64,000 bases of DNA from Trichobilharzia regenti (taxonomy: Eukaryota > Platyhelminthes > Trematoda > Strigeidida > Schistosomatidae): NCBI GenBank assembly GCA_944472135.2, contig OX235263.1:6059517-6123516 (forward strand). Reading direction: 5' to 3'. Shown one piece after another: positions 10,829 to 22,164 of this stretch. The position numbers and the translations under genes were made by a program. Within the stretch, counting starts at the first letter, position 1; every line of letters begins with the position of its first letter. The notes under the pieces are model-generated. The model ran no database searches and was not told where the DNA came from. It worked only from the letters and a program-made list of their open reading frames with translations.

Positions 10829-11835
10829 TGAATGCAGCTTAAGCTTAATCCGTCTAAATGTCAGGTAGTCAATTTCGCTTTCACACGTAAATGTGACCTA
10901 CAGTAACTAGTTAGCTCACATGGCCCCACTATCATTGACGACACAGAGGTTGAAAATACATCTAATGTCAAGTACCTTGGGCTGAGTTTTTCCACCGATC
11001 TTTCCTGGTCTTCCCACATCTTGCTAGTTACTAGAAAGATGTTTCGCTTAACGTTCTACATTAGGAAATTTAGGCAGTCTGGTATAAAGCAATCTTTACT
11101 TTCTCTGTTTGTAAATTCTTGTATTCTACCCATCCTCCCTTACTGCTCCCCATTAGTCTTTCCTGGACTACTTGAGAAAGACTTTGCTTCCCTGAGAAGG
11201 GCACTAAAAGCTGTTAGTAGGGCAAGTGGGATATCGTTAAACCAACTGGTGAACACTATTGTAGATAGACATATTATGTCATGTAAGAAACTAGCGAATA
11301 CAATATTGTCGGACCCCGAGCATCCTCTCTATACGCATCTATCTCCTTGCATTTCATCTGGTAGAACTAGAAGCAGCTATAGGAGGCTGGCTATATGCTA
11401 GGACTACCAAGTACAAAAACTCCACAATACCATATCTGGCACAGCTGTTATGTGATGAGAAATCCGTTAGGTATGACACGATAAACTTACTGCGTCACTC
11501 TAAGAAATAGTCTCATTAGTTTTGGCTTTCCTTTCCTCGTTACTATTACACTGTTGTTCTCATCTTCTATCACACATCAACTTTATATTTCATATCCTGT
11601 GGTGCATTGTTTGAAATGAAATACTCTACGCTGTTTTTCTATTTTTATTTATTTTATTTATTTATAACTTATTTACTTTATTTTTATTTATTTATCTTTG
11701 ATTTTAAAAATCTTATATAATTTATGAGGTAATTAGATGCAATATACTGTAATGCACGCTGAATATTCCATACCTGTACCACAAATACCGTTTGGAATAA
11801 AGCTGTTATTATTCTATTCTATTCTATTCTATTCT
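10829..11835 (+). mobile_element. CR1-like LINE 3' fragment
   Basis: The fragment begins in the CR1-like motif region (LNPSKCQVVNF). It continues through KMFRLTFYIRKFRQSGIKQS, FVNSCILPILPYCSPLVFPG, SLNQLVNTIVDRH and an SGRTRSSYRR segment. The 3' UTR ends ggaataaagctgttattatt and runs into a short ATTCT microsatellite (about 11805-11833). The catalytic part of the reverse transcriptase is absent. Confidence 0.88.
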
Positions 11836-11839
11836 GTTT

Positions 11840-12115
11840 ATGGATGTCGTATTTAAAATCCTTTCGTACGATATTTAGGGACTCCGTGTAGCATTGTGAA
11901 GCATCCATGCGGGGTTACTTGATACCCAGAGTTGACAAGGTGTTCAAGGATGGATCTGCCAGTGTTCTTCTTTTCACCTCTGACTAGCTCGCGAAGCTGG
12001 ACAGTGTTCTAGAATACGTTTAAGGACTTGACGTCGCTTAAGGCCGATACACTTTGCTCCATACGAACAGAAAAATTTATATATACGCATTGAGATGACT
12101 AAGAGCAATGCCTTT
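11840..12115 (-). mobile_element. PLE GIY-YIG fragment
   Basis: On the minus strand the sequence reads RIYKFFCSYGAKCIGLKRRQ then RILEHCPASRAS, a GIY-YIG endonuclease of the PLE-B type most like 48563-48750 (KRILEHCPAW). Only the endonuclease is left, with in-frame stops after it. Confidence 0.75.
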
Positions 12116-12460
12116 TTTCTTAACCTAAGAGTGGATAAACTGTCTAACAAAGTTTAAAATTCAGAGGTCATTGAATTTCATCCCAAGTGGTTGAATAATT
12201 ATCGAGACTGATGTCTTAACCTGAACATCTCAGATTTGACCCCTGGAGAGAGATGTTTGGTTCAGACTGCCAAAGATTCCAAAAATCTGATGTAATATCT
12301 TTCCATTGCTCCCTGGTTTTACAATACTCACTTAAACTGATGTTGATTGGTTCTTGACGAATGTCTAGCAATTGAAACTGAAATATTTTCCAGTCAGAGA
12401 ATAATTTGACACAATACACTTAACTGCATATAATGTTATAGGAGATACACTTTTAGTAAT
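12116..12460. other. No gene recognised
   Basis: This is non-coding sequence between a PLE fragment and a CR1 3' end. I see no repeat shared with the rest of the window. Confidence 0.4.
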
Positions 12461-13265
12461 TCTAATAAGATTAATAATAATTTGCTTTATTCGAAAAAAC
12501 ACTACTTGTGATACAGAATCGAATTCTCAGTATTTCACTACAGTATAGCATCCAGTTTGCACATTATCAATAAATAAAATTCTACATAGATTATGGGTAG
12601 TCTCAGTTAGTCAATTTTGACAACAACATATTAGCATATCGGTCGGTAGAAAAGCGAAAAGTGAACAGAATGTTTGAAAATGTTAGGAAAGTAGATAGTC
12701 GCTTATTTACTGGCGTCGGTGGTAACAAAACGGTCGAGATTTACAGAGTGTGAAAGAACGAAGAAGAATGTTTCAAGTAGAGTTTGTAAGGAAGAGAGGA
12801 ACAAAACAGCACATAACAAAAAAGAAAAGAAAGAAAATGTTGTACCTATAAATGATATGAGGAGTTGGAGAGACGAGATCCAGTTGTTCTACTGACTATT
12901 TAATAAGTTATAAGTTTCACACCTAAGTAGGGTATGGTTGGGTTTTTGTACTTTCTAGTGCGAGCATACAGTTTTCTGTGTAGACTTATGGTTCTTCCTG
13001 ATGAGATAGATACAAGGGGTGAGTTGTGAATGAAGAGTGTGAGTGGTGTGAGTTAGATAGAGAGAATAGATTTAGCCCATTTTTCACATGAGGAGTCCAA
13101 GTGCCTGTTGACCAGAATATTAGCAAGCTGGTTAAGTGGCACTTGTAAGAAATCTGTCGTCATATCACTGATAGGCACATTCGATCTACGTTTTATCCAA
13201 ATAAATAGATAAGTTATTATATTTTCCAGTTGTCCAGTGTAGGCTAAGTCAAGCAACTTTGTAGC
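12461..13265 (-). mobile_element. CR1-like LINE 3' fragment
   Basis: The minus strand encodes VPLNQLANILVNRHLDSSCEK, matching the C-terminal region of the copies at 10.8 and 18 kb. It then runs through a degraded C-terminus and 3' UTR to the family tail (aatttgctttattcgaa on the plus strand). It is 5'-truncated. Confidence 0.78.
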
Positions 13266-13424
13266 GTGTAATTAATTCATTCTTCAAAACGCACATGTCT
13301 ATATCGCTATATGATACACATCCTAAACTAATGCCTTTCTAAACTAACAGTTCAGGGTGAGGCAATAATGATGATCTGCTTTATTCCAAAAACTAAATGG
13401 GAGGAATGTGGAAGAAGCAACCTC

Positions 13425-14155
13425 CTTTGCCTACCTACCTACCTATCTGGGAAGCATTATTTCAACTACAGGTGGATGGAACTGATGAGGATATCAAAGC
13501 AAAGATCGAGAAAGCAAGGCAGGCCTTCATTTGGAATTGATAGTGTTCTCTGAGCTCCTTGGTTTAATTGCGGAGCCTTCATTGTTTTCAAGTCTGTGTG
13601 GAGTAGATCAACAGCACTTCTTAGTACGAAAAATAACATCCGAATTTTCAACTCTAGTGTTAAATCAGTGCTACTCACTATACGGATCAGAGACTTGGCT
13701 CCACGCCGTGTCACGAAGCATACTTCAAATAAACTACAGACCTTCATCAACAGTTGTCTTCCCTCAGTATTTTCCCCAAGATCAAATGGCCGGCCAGAAA
13801 AGATCAGCAATAGTGAAGCATCTCTGTCAATGAACGAACCAACGCAGCAGGAACGAATTGTGCAACAAATATGCAGGAAGAAATGCAGATGGATTGGCTG
13901 GCCATACTCTGAGACAAAAAAAAGCAACCAACATCAAGTGACATCACTCGCCAGACCATCGCTCGAGTGAAAGGCGAGTTAGTCGTCAGTTTGAGGGTGG
14001 TATGATATGGAGAAGGTCATGTGAAGAGGAGATGGAAGCATGTGAGCAGATGTGGAACGAGGTGAAAACGTTGGTGGAGAAGTGAAAGCAATGGAGACGT
14101 GCAGCTGAAGCCCAATGTTTCTCTAGGGATTAAAGGAAACAATAATAATAATTCC
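13425..14155 (+). mobile_element. RTE 3' fragment with an internal foreign segment
   Basis: This is the RTE C-terminal region (SIISTTGGTDEDIKAK, then NIRIFNSSVKSVL, GSETWLH and a WRWIGW-like segment). It ends at the usual 3' terminus and AAT repeat. At about 13530-13580 it holds about 50 bp (atagtgttctctgagctcc...) that is not RTE. The same text stands at the end of a PLE at 34360-34410 and inverted at 61640-61690. Multiple frameshifts make it non-functional. Confidence 0.85.
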
Positions 14156-14842
14156 CAAAACAGCACTTATGTGGTGCCGTGATACAGACAATGTGTACCA
14201 ATAGCATATGATTCTCGCATATTCCTATAGTTCAATACGACATTAACAACAGAATACTATATATATATTTGAACATTCTACTTCAAGTCGTTCAATGTTA
14301 GCCGAAATCGCAAGCTCAGTGATTGATTGGTTAAACGAATATAAACACTGTAGATATATATAAACAGCGCTTTGATTAATCAAAAATATGCCTCGACTTC
14401 CATGTAATGCCTTCAGATATTACACTTATAATACAGAATGAAATTCCGGACATTTGTCACAATGTTGCCTCTAATTTACTTAAAATATAAATAAAATTGA
14501 CCACAGGAACCACTGTAGGAATAAAGTCAAAAATGTGCAAAGTATAAAATGAGAATAATAACTATAATAATAATAATAGTAACTATAATTATAATAATGC
14601 CAGTGAGTTTGTTTCAAACATCATTTAGAATAACACATTTAAGCGAACAATATTGTTGTGGTTTCAATTAGATCTCATCAGACTTAACTCGAATAAACCT
14701 ACATAACTTTACAAATAAAAATTCAAATATAAACCAATCATGGTGTTTTGTCTATAGGATAATACGATGGTGAATATAAATTGTGCAATTAGTCATAATA
14801 GTAGTAATGATATTATTAATAGTATTAATAATAATAAGGGTC
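14156..14842. other. AT-rich, no gene recognised
   Basis: This stretch has no coding signal. It includes an AT run near 14260 and AATA-type simple repeats near 14545-14600. Confidence 0.45.
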
Positions 14843-14855
14843 TTATCAATAATAA

Positions 14856-15101
14856 TTGATTGCGTCGGTGGTATAGCGGTTAGCACGCTCGCCGACCATT
14901 CATATGGTCCGGGTTCGATCCCCGGCCGGCGCACTCCTTTACCTCACTGAGCCAGAAATAATCCTGGTAAAGAGAAAAGTTTGTGCATGAGGCTAGCAAC
15001 CCCACCCTGTAAAAATTAAACACTGCTACAGAAACTTCAAGCCACAAGCTTGGAGCCCTATGTTCCACTGGGAACGTGAAGGAAAAATTATTTTATTTAT
15101 T
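14856..15101 (+). mobile_element. tRNA-headed SINE with RTE-derived body, 13-bp target duplication
   Basis: The head (14862-14933) folds as a tRNA: acceptor stem gcgtcgg/ccggcgc, A box, and B box ggttcgatccc. A 5-bp anticodon stem closes loop ttcatat, which would give anticodon CAT. The body contains gaggctagcaaccccaccct and gctacagaaacttca, found in the RTE 5' leader at 51420-51470. It ends agccctatgttccac, as in RTE 3' ends. The 13-mer ttatcaataataa at 14843-14855 and 15102-15114 is its target duplication, so this is a clean insertion. Confidence 0.9.
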
Positions 15102-15114
15102 TTATCAATAATAA

Positions 15115-16432
15115 GGATGAAAAAGTGAGGCAATCTGTGATAACACGAATAATGAATAAAACAGCATGATTAAACAAACAAATGTTCAGGTAGAAGTAGT
15201 CGATAAAGGCTAAGACAAACAAATGAACCGATTCAGTAATGCTAGATTGTAAGGGAAGTAAATGAAACACGTTTATAATGAAGATAAGATTAAGGGATGA
15301 TGAGGGAGGGGTTGAAAATATAAACAAGGGGTGGTGTAGAAGTCTTTAGTTGGTTATGTCTTAATAGGCCAACAACCGAGGGATAATGGTTGTACGAATT
15401 TATTTTGAATGCCTAGTTTAGGTTTAATAGTTCGAATGTCTATCGCTTCAGCTGTGTGCAGTAGACGAATACGAAGTCTGTTAGAAGGATTCGGTGGAAT
15501 ACGATGAATTACTTTGAAGGCTCTCGTTTTCTCGACTACATGACCACTATCAATTAAATGTGACAGAATTGAGCTACGGATTGTTTTTGTCGGTCCTTTG
15601 CCAAACCACCACGATGGGAGATGTTCACTAACACGTTGGCTGAGCTGTCTAGTAGTAGTGTGCCCAACATAACTGTCACCCCAGGTGCAGTTGAACTGAT
15701 AAATGCACAAATGTAGCAAAACTATCTAGCTTAGCCTTCGTTTGCTTCTCAATCATTCGTTGGCTAGAGGATGACAAACATAGAGGTGCTGCGTAAAACG
15801 TTCTTCGTATACTCCTGGAATGTCTCTAGAATAAAATCTCACTTGATAAGTCACCATTACATTTTAACTTAATAAATAGAGGCTTATTACGTGCAGTCAG
15901 AGTCTCAGGTTTTCTCTCTGATGTTTTCATGTTTCTTTATGAAACTACTCGGATAGCCAGCCCATCTCCGTCAAGGAATCGTGAATATACTCAAATTCCT
16001 TTTGTAAGAGGTCATCCGTACATAACTTTCTCGCTCTGCTCTCAAGACATTTGACAACATTTCTTTTATATTTAATAGGCACGTAACTAAGGTAGTGTGT
16101 GCATTGCCCTGTGAATGTGCTTTTTCTGTACTCGCTTCTCCCAAGTGACCCATCTTCTCTCCTACTTAGCAATTCATCCAGGAAATGCAGTTTACTATCC
16201 TGCTCCTCTTCACATATAAAGGTAAGCGAAGGGTGGATGTTATTGAATTTCAGCAACAATTCGTCAATGTTAACATTCTTATCAGCTAAGATAAATGTAT
16301 CATCGATATATCGGTAATACATATCAAACTCCATGATGATGTCCTTCAATTTCCCGTTTTCAAGTTTTGCGAGAAAGAAGTCAGCTAGTATCGGAACTAA
16401 GGGTAAACCCAAACATTATTGTCGATAGAGTC
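15115..16432 (-). mobile_element. PLE with reverse transcriptase palm and GIY-YIG endonuclease (PLE-C)
   Basis: On the minus strand, 16412-15945 encodes the reverse transcriptase palm: GLPLVPILADFF, the catalytic box YRYIDDTF, LHFLDELLSRREDGSL, and the PLE motif YRKSTFTGQCTHYLSYVP. After a gap with frameshifts, 15719-15354 encodes the GIY-YIG domain (CIYQFNCTWGDSYVGHTTTR, QRVSEHLPSW) and the C-terminus LRIRLLHTAEAIDIRTIKP. This is one of the better PLE copies. The N-terminal reverse transcriptase is cut off at about 16432, where a CR1 fragment begins. Confidence 0.9.
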
Positions 16433-17318
16433 TGGAAATTTTAGCATGTTAAACAGTATTAAATCTAACGTTATAATGATATGACATGGTGAGGGGAAAA
16501 CCAAAAAATAACAATTATTACAGAGCTTGAATGAGAAAATGAATGCAAAATACGTGAAAGGATCATAAATATAAGAAGAATAATAACCGTAAAACTTGAT
16601 GGTTTAACGATAGAGAAGATTGTTTATTTACTACAGGAAAGAAGTTGAATTAGTTCGTGCCTGAGACTATTTCCATTACATAAAATACGTGCAGCAAAAT
16701 ATGGTTTAGTGGAATTTTTATCCTTTGATGTACGTGCATAAAGTTTTCTGAAAGGACTTCTTGTTTTACCTGAGGAGGAGACACAAGGTTGGAGCTGCAG
16801 GTGCTGAGGTGGATACTCACAGTCTAACAGAATTCCTTTAGCAAATTTGTTGCATGACATCAAGTGCCTATCATCAATGACACTGTCAACGATATGGCCC
16901 AGTGGGATAGCTGCCACTCGCCCCACTGACTGACATTCTTCAGAGTTCTACGAAGTATGATACAGTCTATTTGAGCAACCCAGGAAAGAATAATGGTGAA
17001 CAGTAAAGAAGAATAGGTAAGATGCACGAGTTGACAAACTGTAAGAGGAGGAAGGTTGGTTGGGTTATGCCTGAATGCCTTAACTTCTTCTTAATGTAAA
17101 AAGTCAATCGAAATATTCTTTTAGAGATCGCTAAGACATGGGAAGACCAGGATAGATCAGAAGAAAGAATTAATCCAAGATACTTAACAACTTCAGACTT
17201 GAATTCTATATCACTATTATCAATTTTGCAAAGGACATAGGAATTAACAGCTTCATCATTTAACTGTATTTTACATCGGAAACTTAAATCCTCTGCATAC
17301 TTAACAAAGGTGGATTAC
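16433..17318 (-). mobile_element. CR1-like LINE fragment
   Basis: The minus strand encodes IPLGHIVDSVIDDRHLMSC, a segment ending SSSGKTRSPFRKLYARTSK, and upstream a degraded CKIDN...VKYLGL-like segment. It stops partway through the 3' UTR and lacks the family's terminal motif, so it has been cut at both ends. Confidence 0.8.
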
Positions 17319-17990
17319 GAAAGAGTTGGGAATGATTAAATTAAAACGTGGTACAAGTTCTTTAGTCTTTTGACCTTTAATCTCTACCCTGTAGACAGGC
17401 ACAGATTATCTGCCTCAGATCCTAAGAATGCTGCACGTCTGCCTACAGGCTTTCACGTCTTTTCAACATGACTTCCATTTCTTCACTTCCCTATTCACTC
17501 CTAACTCAACACTTTCTATTCGAATTGTACTGGACGACCTGACTGGCTTGTGGCATCACTCTCCCACCTCCACAGAATATGTCCATTCCATTTCCATAGC
17601 CTTCTATGCATTTGATCGACAATAAAATCTTGTCTCTTTTACCAGCTATTAAAGTTCCTTGTTCCTTGCTTATCACTTCCAGTAGACTGGCCATCTAATC
17701 TACACTATTGAGCAGGCGAATGCATGTGTTTATGAAGATCTCCAACAACCTGTTGGAAATGAATTTCACGTCAGATCTTTGAATCATGTGGAAGCACTGA
17801 CTGACTTGAGATCGATGTTCCCAATTCTCATCTATTTCATTATGTTCTGATCTGTAGATCTTGCTTTCCTGATCTTGTCTTCAACATACTCAAATGTACG
17901 GACTATCTGCCTGTAGTTGCAATGATGTTTCTTACGGGAAGTACATGGAAGAGACGTCTTCATCGAGATGTCACCTGCCAGTTACAGCCA
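17319..17990. other. No gene recognised
   Basis: This contains moderately GC-balanced text with short open frames on both strands (for example 17428-17625) and no recognised domain. It may be an old LINE but I cannot support that. Confidence 0.35.
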
Positions 17991-18880
17991 ACTGGAGTAT
18001 CACTTTGTTTCTATTCTTCTCCCGATCATGTGTGTTTTTTTAACTGTATCAATCTAAATTGATGCATTTGTGTACGAGATCCTCCAAGGGGCTGTTACTG
18101 AAGCACAACTAACTGTCTCTGGCAGAATACAGTATACAGTTGATAAAGGCTAATCTGTCTCTGACTTGCTTGCTTACCGAAGCAGGTGTCTCTCGAAGTG
18201 CTGTTCTCTCTATCCACTTCTTTTTTCTATCCTCTTACATATATATCGCCTCTTTAAGAAGAAATCAACTTGGTTAAATACGCTGATGATTTGATTGTCT
18301 CGTTGCCAGTTTTGTCCAGGTATGACTATCTCAAAATGAATAACTTTTTGTTGGACATAAGTCAATGGTCCAATAAGCAAACTGATCTCACTTTAAATGC
18401 CTCCAAATGTCAGACAGTTAACTTAATCTTCAGGCATAAACATGATCCATACGAACTGGTTCGTATACAGTGTGCTTGTAAAATAGAAGGCACTGAAATA
18501 GAAACCAAGTCAAGCATTGAACCCTTTTGGGTTGTTCCAGCCTCTCACTCTTCTTGTTCATCTCATATCTTGTTGATTTCTCAAGAAGATGTTCCGTCTA
18601 AACTTCAACATTAAGAAGTTAAGACAACCAGGTAGGTACAGTCTGTTAACTCTCGCATCTTACTCACTGTAATGTACCGCTTCCTCATAGTCTGTTGTAG
18701 GCTACTAAAAAAGGACTATTTCATATTGAGGGGAAGGGTATTAAATATCGTCAGTAGGGCATATGGTGTGCCACTACTAGGTCAGTTCGTTACCACTTTA
18801 GTTGACAGACATCTGAACTCATGCTGGAAATGGACTAAATTCAAATTGTCTGACTCTCAACACTCCCTCGATTCCCAACT
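17991..18880 (+). mobile_element. CR1-like LINE fragment with intact YADD box
   Basis: The frame at 18254-18614 contains LVKYADDLIVSLPVLSRYD, keeping the catalytic YADD pair, then LTLNASKCQTVNLIF. A second frame (18672-18880) has KKDYFILRGRVLNIVSRAYG and LVDRHLNSC. Frameshifts separate them. Both ends of the element are missing. Confidence 0.85.
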
Positions 18881-19650
18881 CCCCCTAGTAGGTACAGTTA
18901 GAAAAATAATTACGAGGAAGTTGAGAAATTCATTTGAAAGAACTTTTAATGCTGGGTCATGTTTTCTGCAGCACCAATAGTAATTCCTTGACTGAAAGAT
19001 AAAGTACCTAAGTACACTAACACTACCTCTTCTTGCAAATTCCAGTTCAACTGACCTTGTTAAGTCAGTTATCTTGGTTGGTGGTTGATCTAGGAACTTG
19101 ATTTTCCATGATCGCTCGGAAACATCTTCCAGTACGGTTAAGTAAAGATCAGCTGCTCCGAACCGACCACAGAGACAGCCAGCCAGCCAGCATTGAAGAA
19201 TCCTTCTCCATCAACATCTACAGGTACTAAATGCATCGCCTAAAACATCCAGCTACCACATATTCCAAACAGCAGAGGCTGTCGCGATTCACGTGAAATA
19301 AACAGTGATTTGTGTGGAGGAGAAGCAAGAGAGTCCAGCCAACCAGACACTACTACTACTTCCCTGGCCTGGTTGAACTTCAGTGGAGACTATATATTCA
19401 TGAATTTGCATTATTATTATTATTATTTCTCCTGATTTGTCCGTCTTATTTTGAGTGTGTATTGTTATGTTGATGCTACTGAGCTTTAATCTATCACTAT
19501 TAGTGATTCAATGTTATTTAAACAGCAACATTAATGTTGTTCATAACACTAATTCATTCATTCATTCATTCACTATAATGTATGGATATATAACAGTAGA
19601 GCCTGATGAAAAAGAGGTTATCGAAAATGTGAATATTCTTTGTTCGGTAA
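18881..19650 (+). mobile_element. PLE remnant (GIY-YIG and C-terminus)
   Basis: A degraded PLE follows the CR1 fragment directly: ITRKLRNSFERTFNAGS, a worn GIY-YIG region, a TTEAI-type C-terminus near 19260-19330, and the tail motif gtagagcctgatgaaaaag. The whole block recurs inverted at 32620-33470, which fixes its limits. No frame is intact. Confidence 0.7.
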
Positions 19651-20040
19651 ACATTTTTTTTGAAAAAGATTACATGCCATCGTCTTATCCAAACTATCAA
19701 GTATCACTTATCGATAAGTATGCGTACAAACCTCGGCAGCACAATAATAATATGCTCACTAACCACTAGCAGCGTGCTTTTAGTTCGACTCCCGACAGAG
19801 ACACTCTCAAACCTCACCCCTAGTTTGGGCGTAAGACTGACTGTCAACACCATCCCATCCCGTAGAAAGGGGATAAGCCATCAATCTTGTGCGACAATAG
19901 TTCAATAATTATACTCCCCTCACTCAAGATTAAGTAATAAGAAAAACCAAACAGTTCACAGATAAGCGTAAACAAGACCGTCAAGTTGAATATGTCATGA
20001 GGGTAAACGAATATCTCACTCACCGTGTAAATTAATATTT
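19651..20040. other. No gene recognised
   Basis: A possible B-box-like text (agttcgactccc near 19785) hints at an old SINE. There is too little for a call. Confidence 0.35.
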
Positions 20041-20632
20041 AAACTAAGTTACAGGATTTCACCATAAGCTGACATTTTAGTAAGAGAACCGCTGAAAACT
20101 ACCATGGTCTACTGGACAGCCAGCTGTTTCCTCCTAGTTTGGTTTTCCAATGATTCTCTAACCGATGTCAGTTCATGATGAAATTCTGTAACAGATCTAA
20201 TTAAATCCCTGTAAACCGACAACTGAATATAAAACTGATGCTCACTAGTAACTGTCCCTATTCAGGTAGGTAGTTGCCTGGGTTCTAGTGAGACGTCGTC
20301 ACAGGCAGTGGGTGATTCAAGTCGTGTGTGAGCACAAACACTGGCCATCGATGATATTAGCTAGTAGAATTCGCGCCATATCGTGAACTAACTGATAGAA
20401 TTTGGAATTCATGGACTGGCCACTAGATTGGGTCCTAATGGTTGAATGGTCTATGTGCTCGCCTTGTAACTAAAACGTCCTTGAGTTCGAACCTCAGTGG
20501 GATGGGTGATTACTGATGAAGACTCTTGAATTAGAATAATCAGGCAGCTGTTTCGTCCTTCCAATGATTCCCTAAACGATGTCAACTCATGTTGAAATCC
20601 TGTAACCAATCAAATTAAATCCTTGTTAACCA
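20041..20632. repeat. Foldback repeat, copy 2 (degenerate)
   Basis: The right arm (+, 20250-20632) has gaatggtctatgtgctcgcc, the B box gagttcgaacctc, and the terminal text atgtcaactcatg. Another terminal segment (aaccgatgtcagttcatgatg, 20155-20185) lies just before it. The hammerhead-like part near 20510-20560 is disrupted. Confidence 0.6.
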
Positions 20633-20639
20633 AAACTTT

Positions 20640-21165
20640 ATTATTATTATTATTATTGCTCCTTTGGGTTCCTAGTGGAACATAGGGCTTCAACTGCACG
20701 GCTCCATTTTCTTCTGTCTTCTGCTGTACTTTTCGCCTGCATCCATGTTAGTCCATACTTTTTCAACTCCTCTTCACACGATCTCCTCCATGTCACCCTT
20801 GCACTGACGTCCCACAAGCCGCTTCCCTTTCGGGTTCCACTCGAGCAATGGCCTGACGCGCGCGCGATGTCACCCAGCGGTCTCCTCAGCGAGTGTCCGA
20901 TCCATCTCCACTTTCTCCTGCATATTTATTGGTTGGCGATTGGTTCTTGATTTGTTTGTCTGTTCCCATACTTCCTTGTTGGTGATTCTTTCAGGTCATC
21001 TGATCTTCAGTATAGAGCGAAGACAATTATTAATACAGGTCTGCAACCTTTTAGAAATGTTCTTTGTGACCCTCCAAGATTCTGATCCGTATAAAAGAAC
21101 TGATTTTACGTTTGTATTGAAAATCCGACTAGATTTTGTTGTTGATGCTGAGTGACGAAGATTTC
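20640..21165 (-). mobile_element. RTE 3' fragment
   Basis: This is a minus-strand RTE 3' end. It opens with an ATT microsatellite and the gttcctagtggaacataggg terminus, then the C-terminal coding region (complement of the EALCSS, SCEEE and WNPKGR segments) up to the KIRI/RSTT region. It is 5'-truncated at about 21165. A gcgcgc stretch near 20858 is unusual for this AT-rich window. Confidence 0.85.
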
Positions 21166-21194
21166 CAGATTGGTTGTTTCAGGTTGATGAATGT

Positions 21195-21350
21195 GTTTCT
21201 CGCACATGGTCCGGGGTTCGAGCCCACGCCGACGCACACCTGATATCTATGGTCGGCCTGCAAAATTTGGGCCACCGATATCCATGCTGAAAATTCCATA
21301 CTTGTACCAAAAATACAGTGTGGAATCAAGCTGTAAATAAAAAAATAAAA
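21195..21350 (+). mobile_element. tRNA-headed SINE with CR1-like tail, 5'-truncated
   Basis: The second half of the tRNA-like head (tggtccggggttcgagccc) is joined to the same body and tail as the SINE at 3741. It ends gtgtggaatcaagctgtaaa and an AAATA run. The A box and acceptor 5' strand are missing. Confidence 0.8.
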
Positions 21351-22164
21351 AATAAAAAAATAAAAACCAACACTTTAATATATATATAAAATATGTCTTG
21401 AAATTAGAAACAAAAACAGGGAAGGCTTTTAAGAAACAGCTGAGATAACCAGTTTTGTTTTGAATTTTTTCTCCTGTTCCCTTGTGAATAGATTGTTGTG
21501 TTTTCAGGTTATGAAAAGCATACACATATGCATATAGTTTAACGTAAACAATCTAGGAAAGTCATTCCCTCCCCCCAGAACAGACGAAGGATCCCCCACC
21601 GACTCACCCACTTCATACATCCCTCCCCAGCTCAAAAACATATCAAATACTCAAAGGAATAGAAGGAAATAAAGGCTGGAGCATTACAGTTGGTAAACAA
21701 AAACTGATTAAAGTAATTTCCTCCGATGTTGAAGTAATATCTTGTTATCAAAGTTAAATCGAAAGACTACAGAATTATAATTGTCATACTAACCTTAGAA
21801 GAAGTTTCCAGAGTTGTTTCTGATCCATCCTCTTTAAAACAGAAACCTTGATGTGTTCGGTGTACAATTCCCCACCCACCCACCCCACCCCCGTTAAAAG
21901 TAAGATGGTGCCATTGAAGTGGACTACACCAACTCTTAGCTTAAAGACAGAGAGTGAACAAGGTAGGGTTTGTTGACCAATTCATTTATTTTTAAAAGTT
22001 GACGAAATTTCAGAAGGGAAACAAGAGGCTCATACGTGATATCTATTAATTTACCTCATCCTTAGTATAGACGTGATGTTCCTTCTTCAATCAGAAGTGT
22101 ATACTGTCCAGCAGTTTCCTGTGTCCATCTTTGTTGTACTTCATGCATTTATTCCCCTTAACGA
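21351..22164. other. No gene recognised
   Basis: This contains short C-rich tracts (21570-21580, 21870-21893) and AT-rich text. No coding signal or shared repeat is seen, apart from the approach to the inverted repeat that begins at about 22165. Confidence 0.45.

Noticed and set aside
13466..13927. A 153-codon minus-strand frame as a gene
   Set aside because: It is antisense to an RTE fragment. The RTE C-terminal region leaves long antisense frames in several copies (27.7, 53.9 kb).
18270..18614. An active CR1 element, because YADD is intact
   Set aside because: The frame is short, the upstream reverse transcriptase motifs and endonuclease are absent, and frameshifts follow.
20820..20870. 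GC-rich gcgcgcg stretch as a CpG-type promoter
   Set aside because: It lies inside an RTE 3' fragment and is a local change of the coding text.
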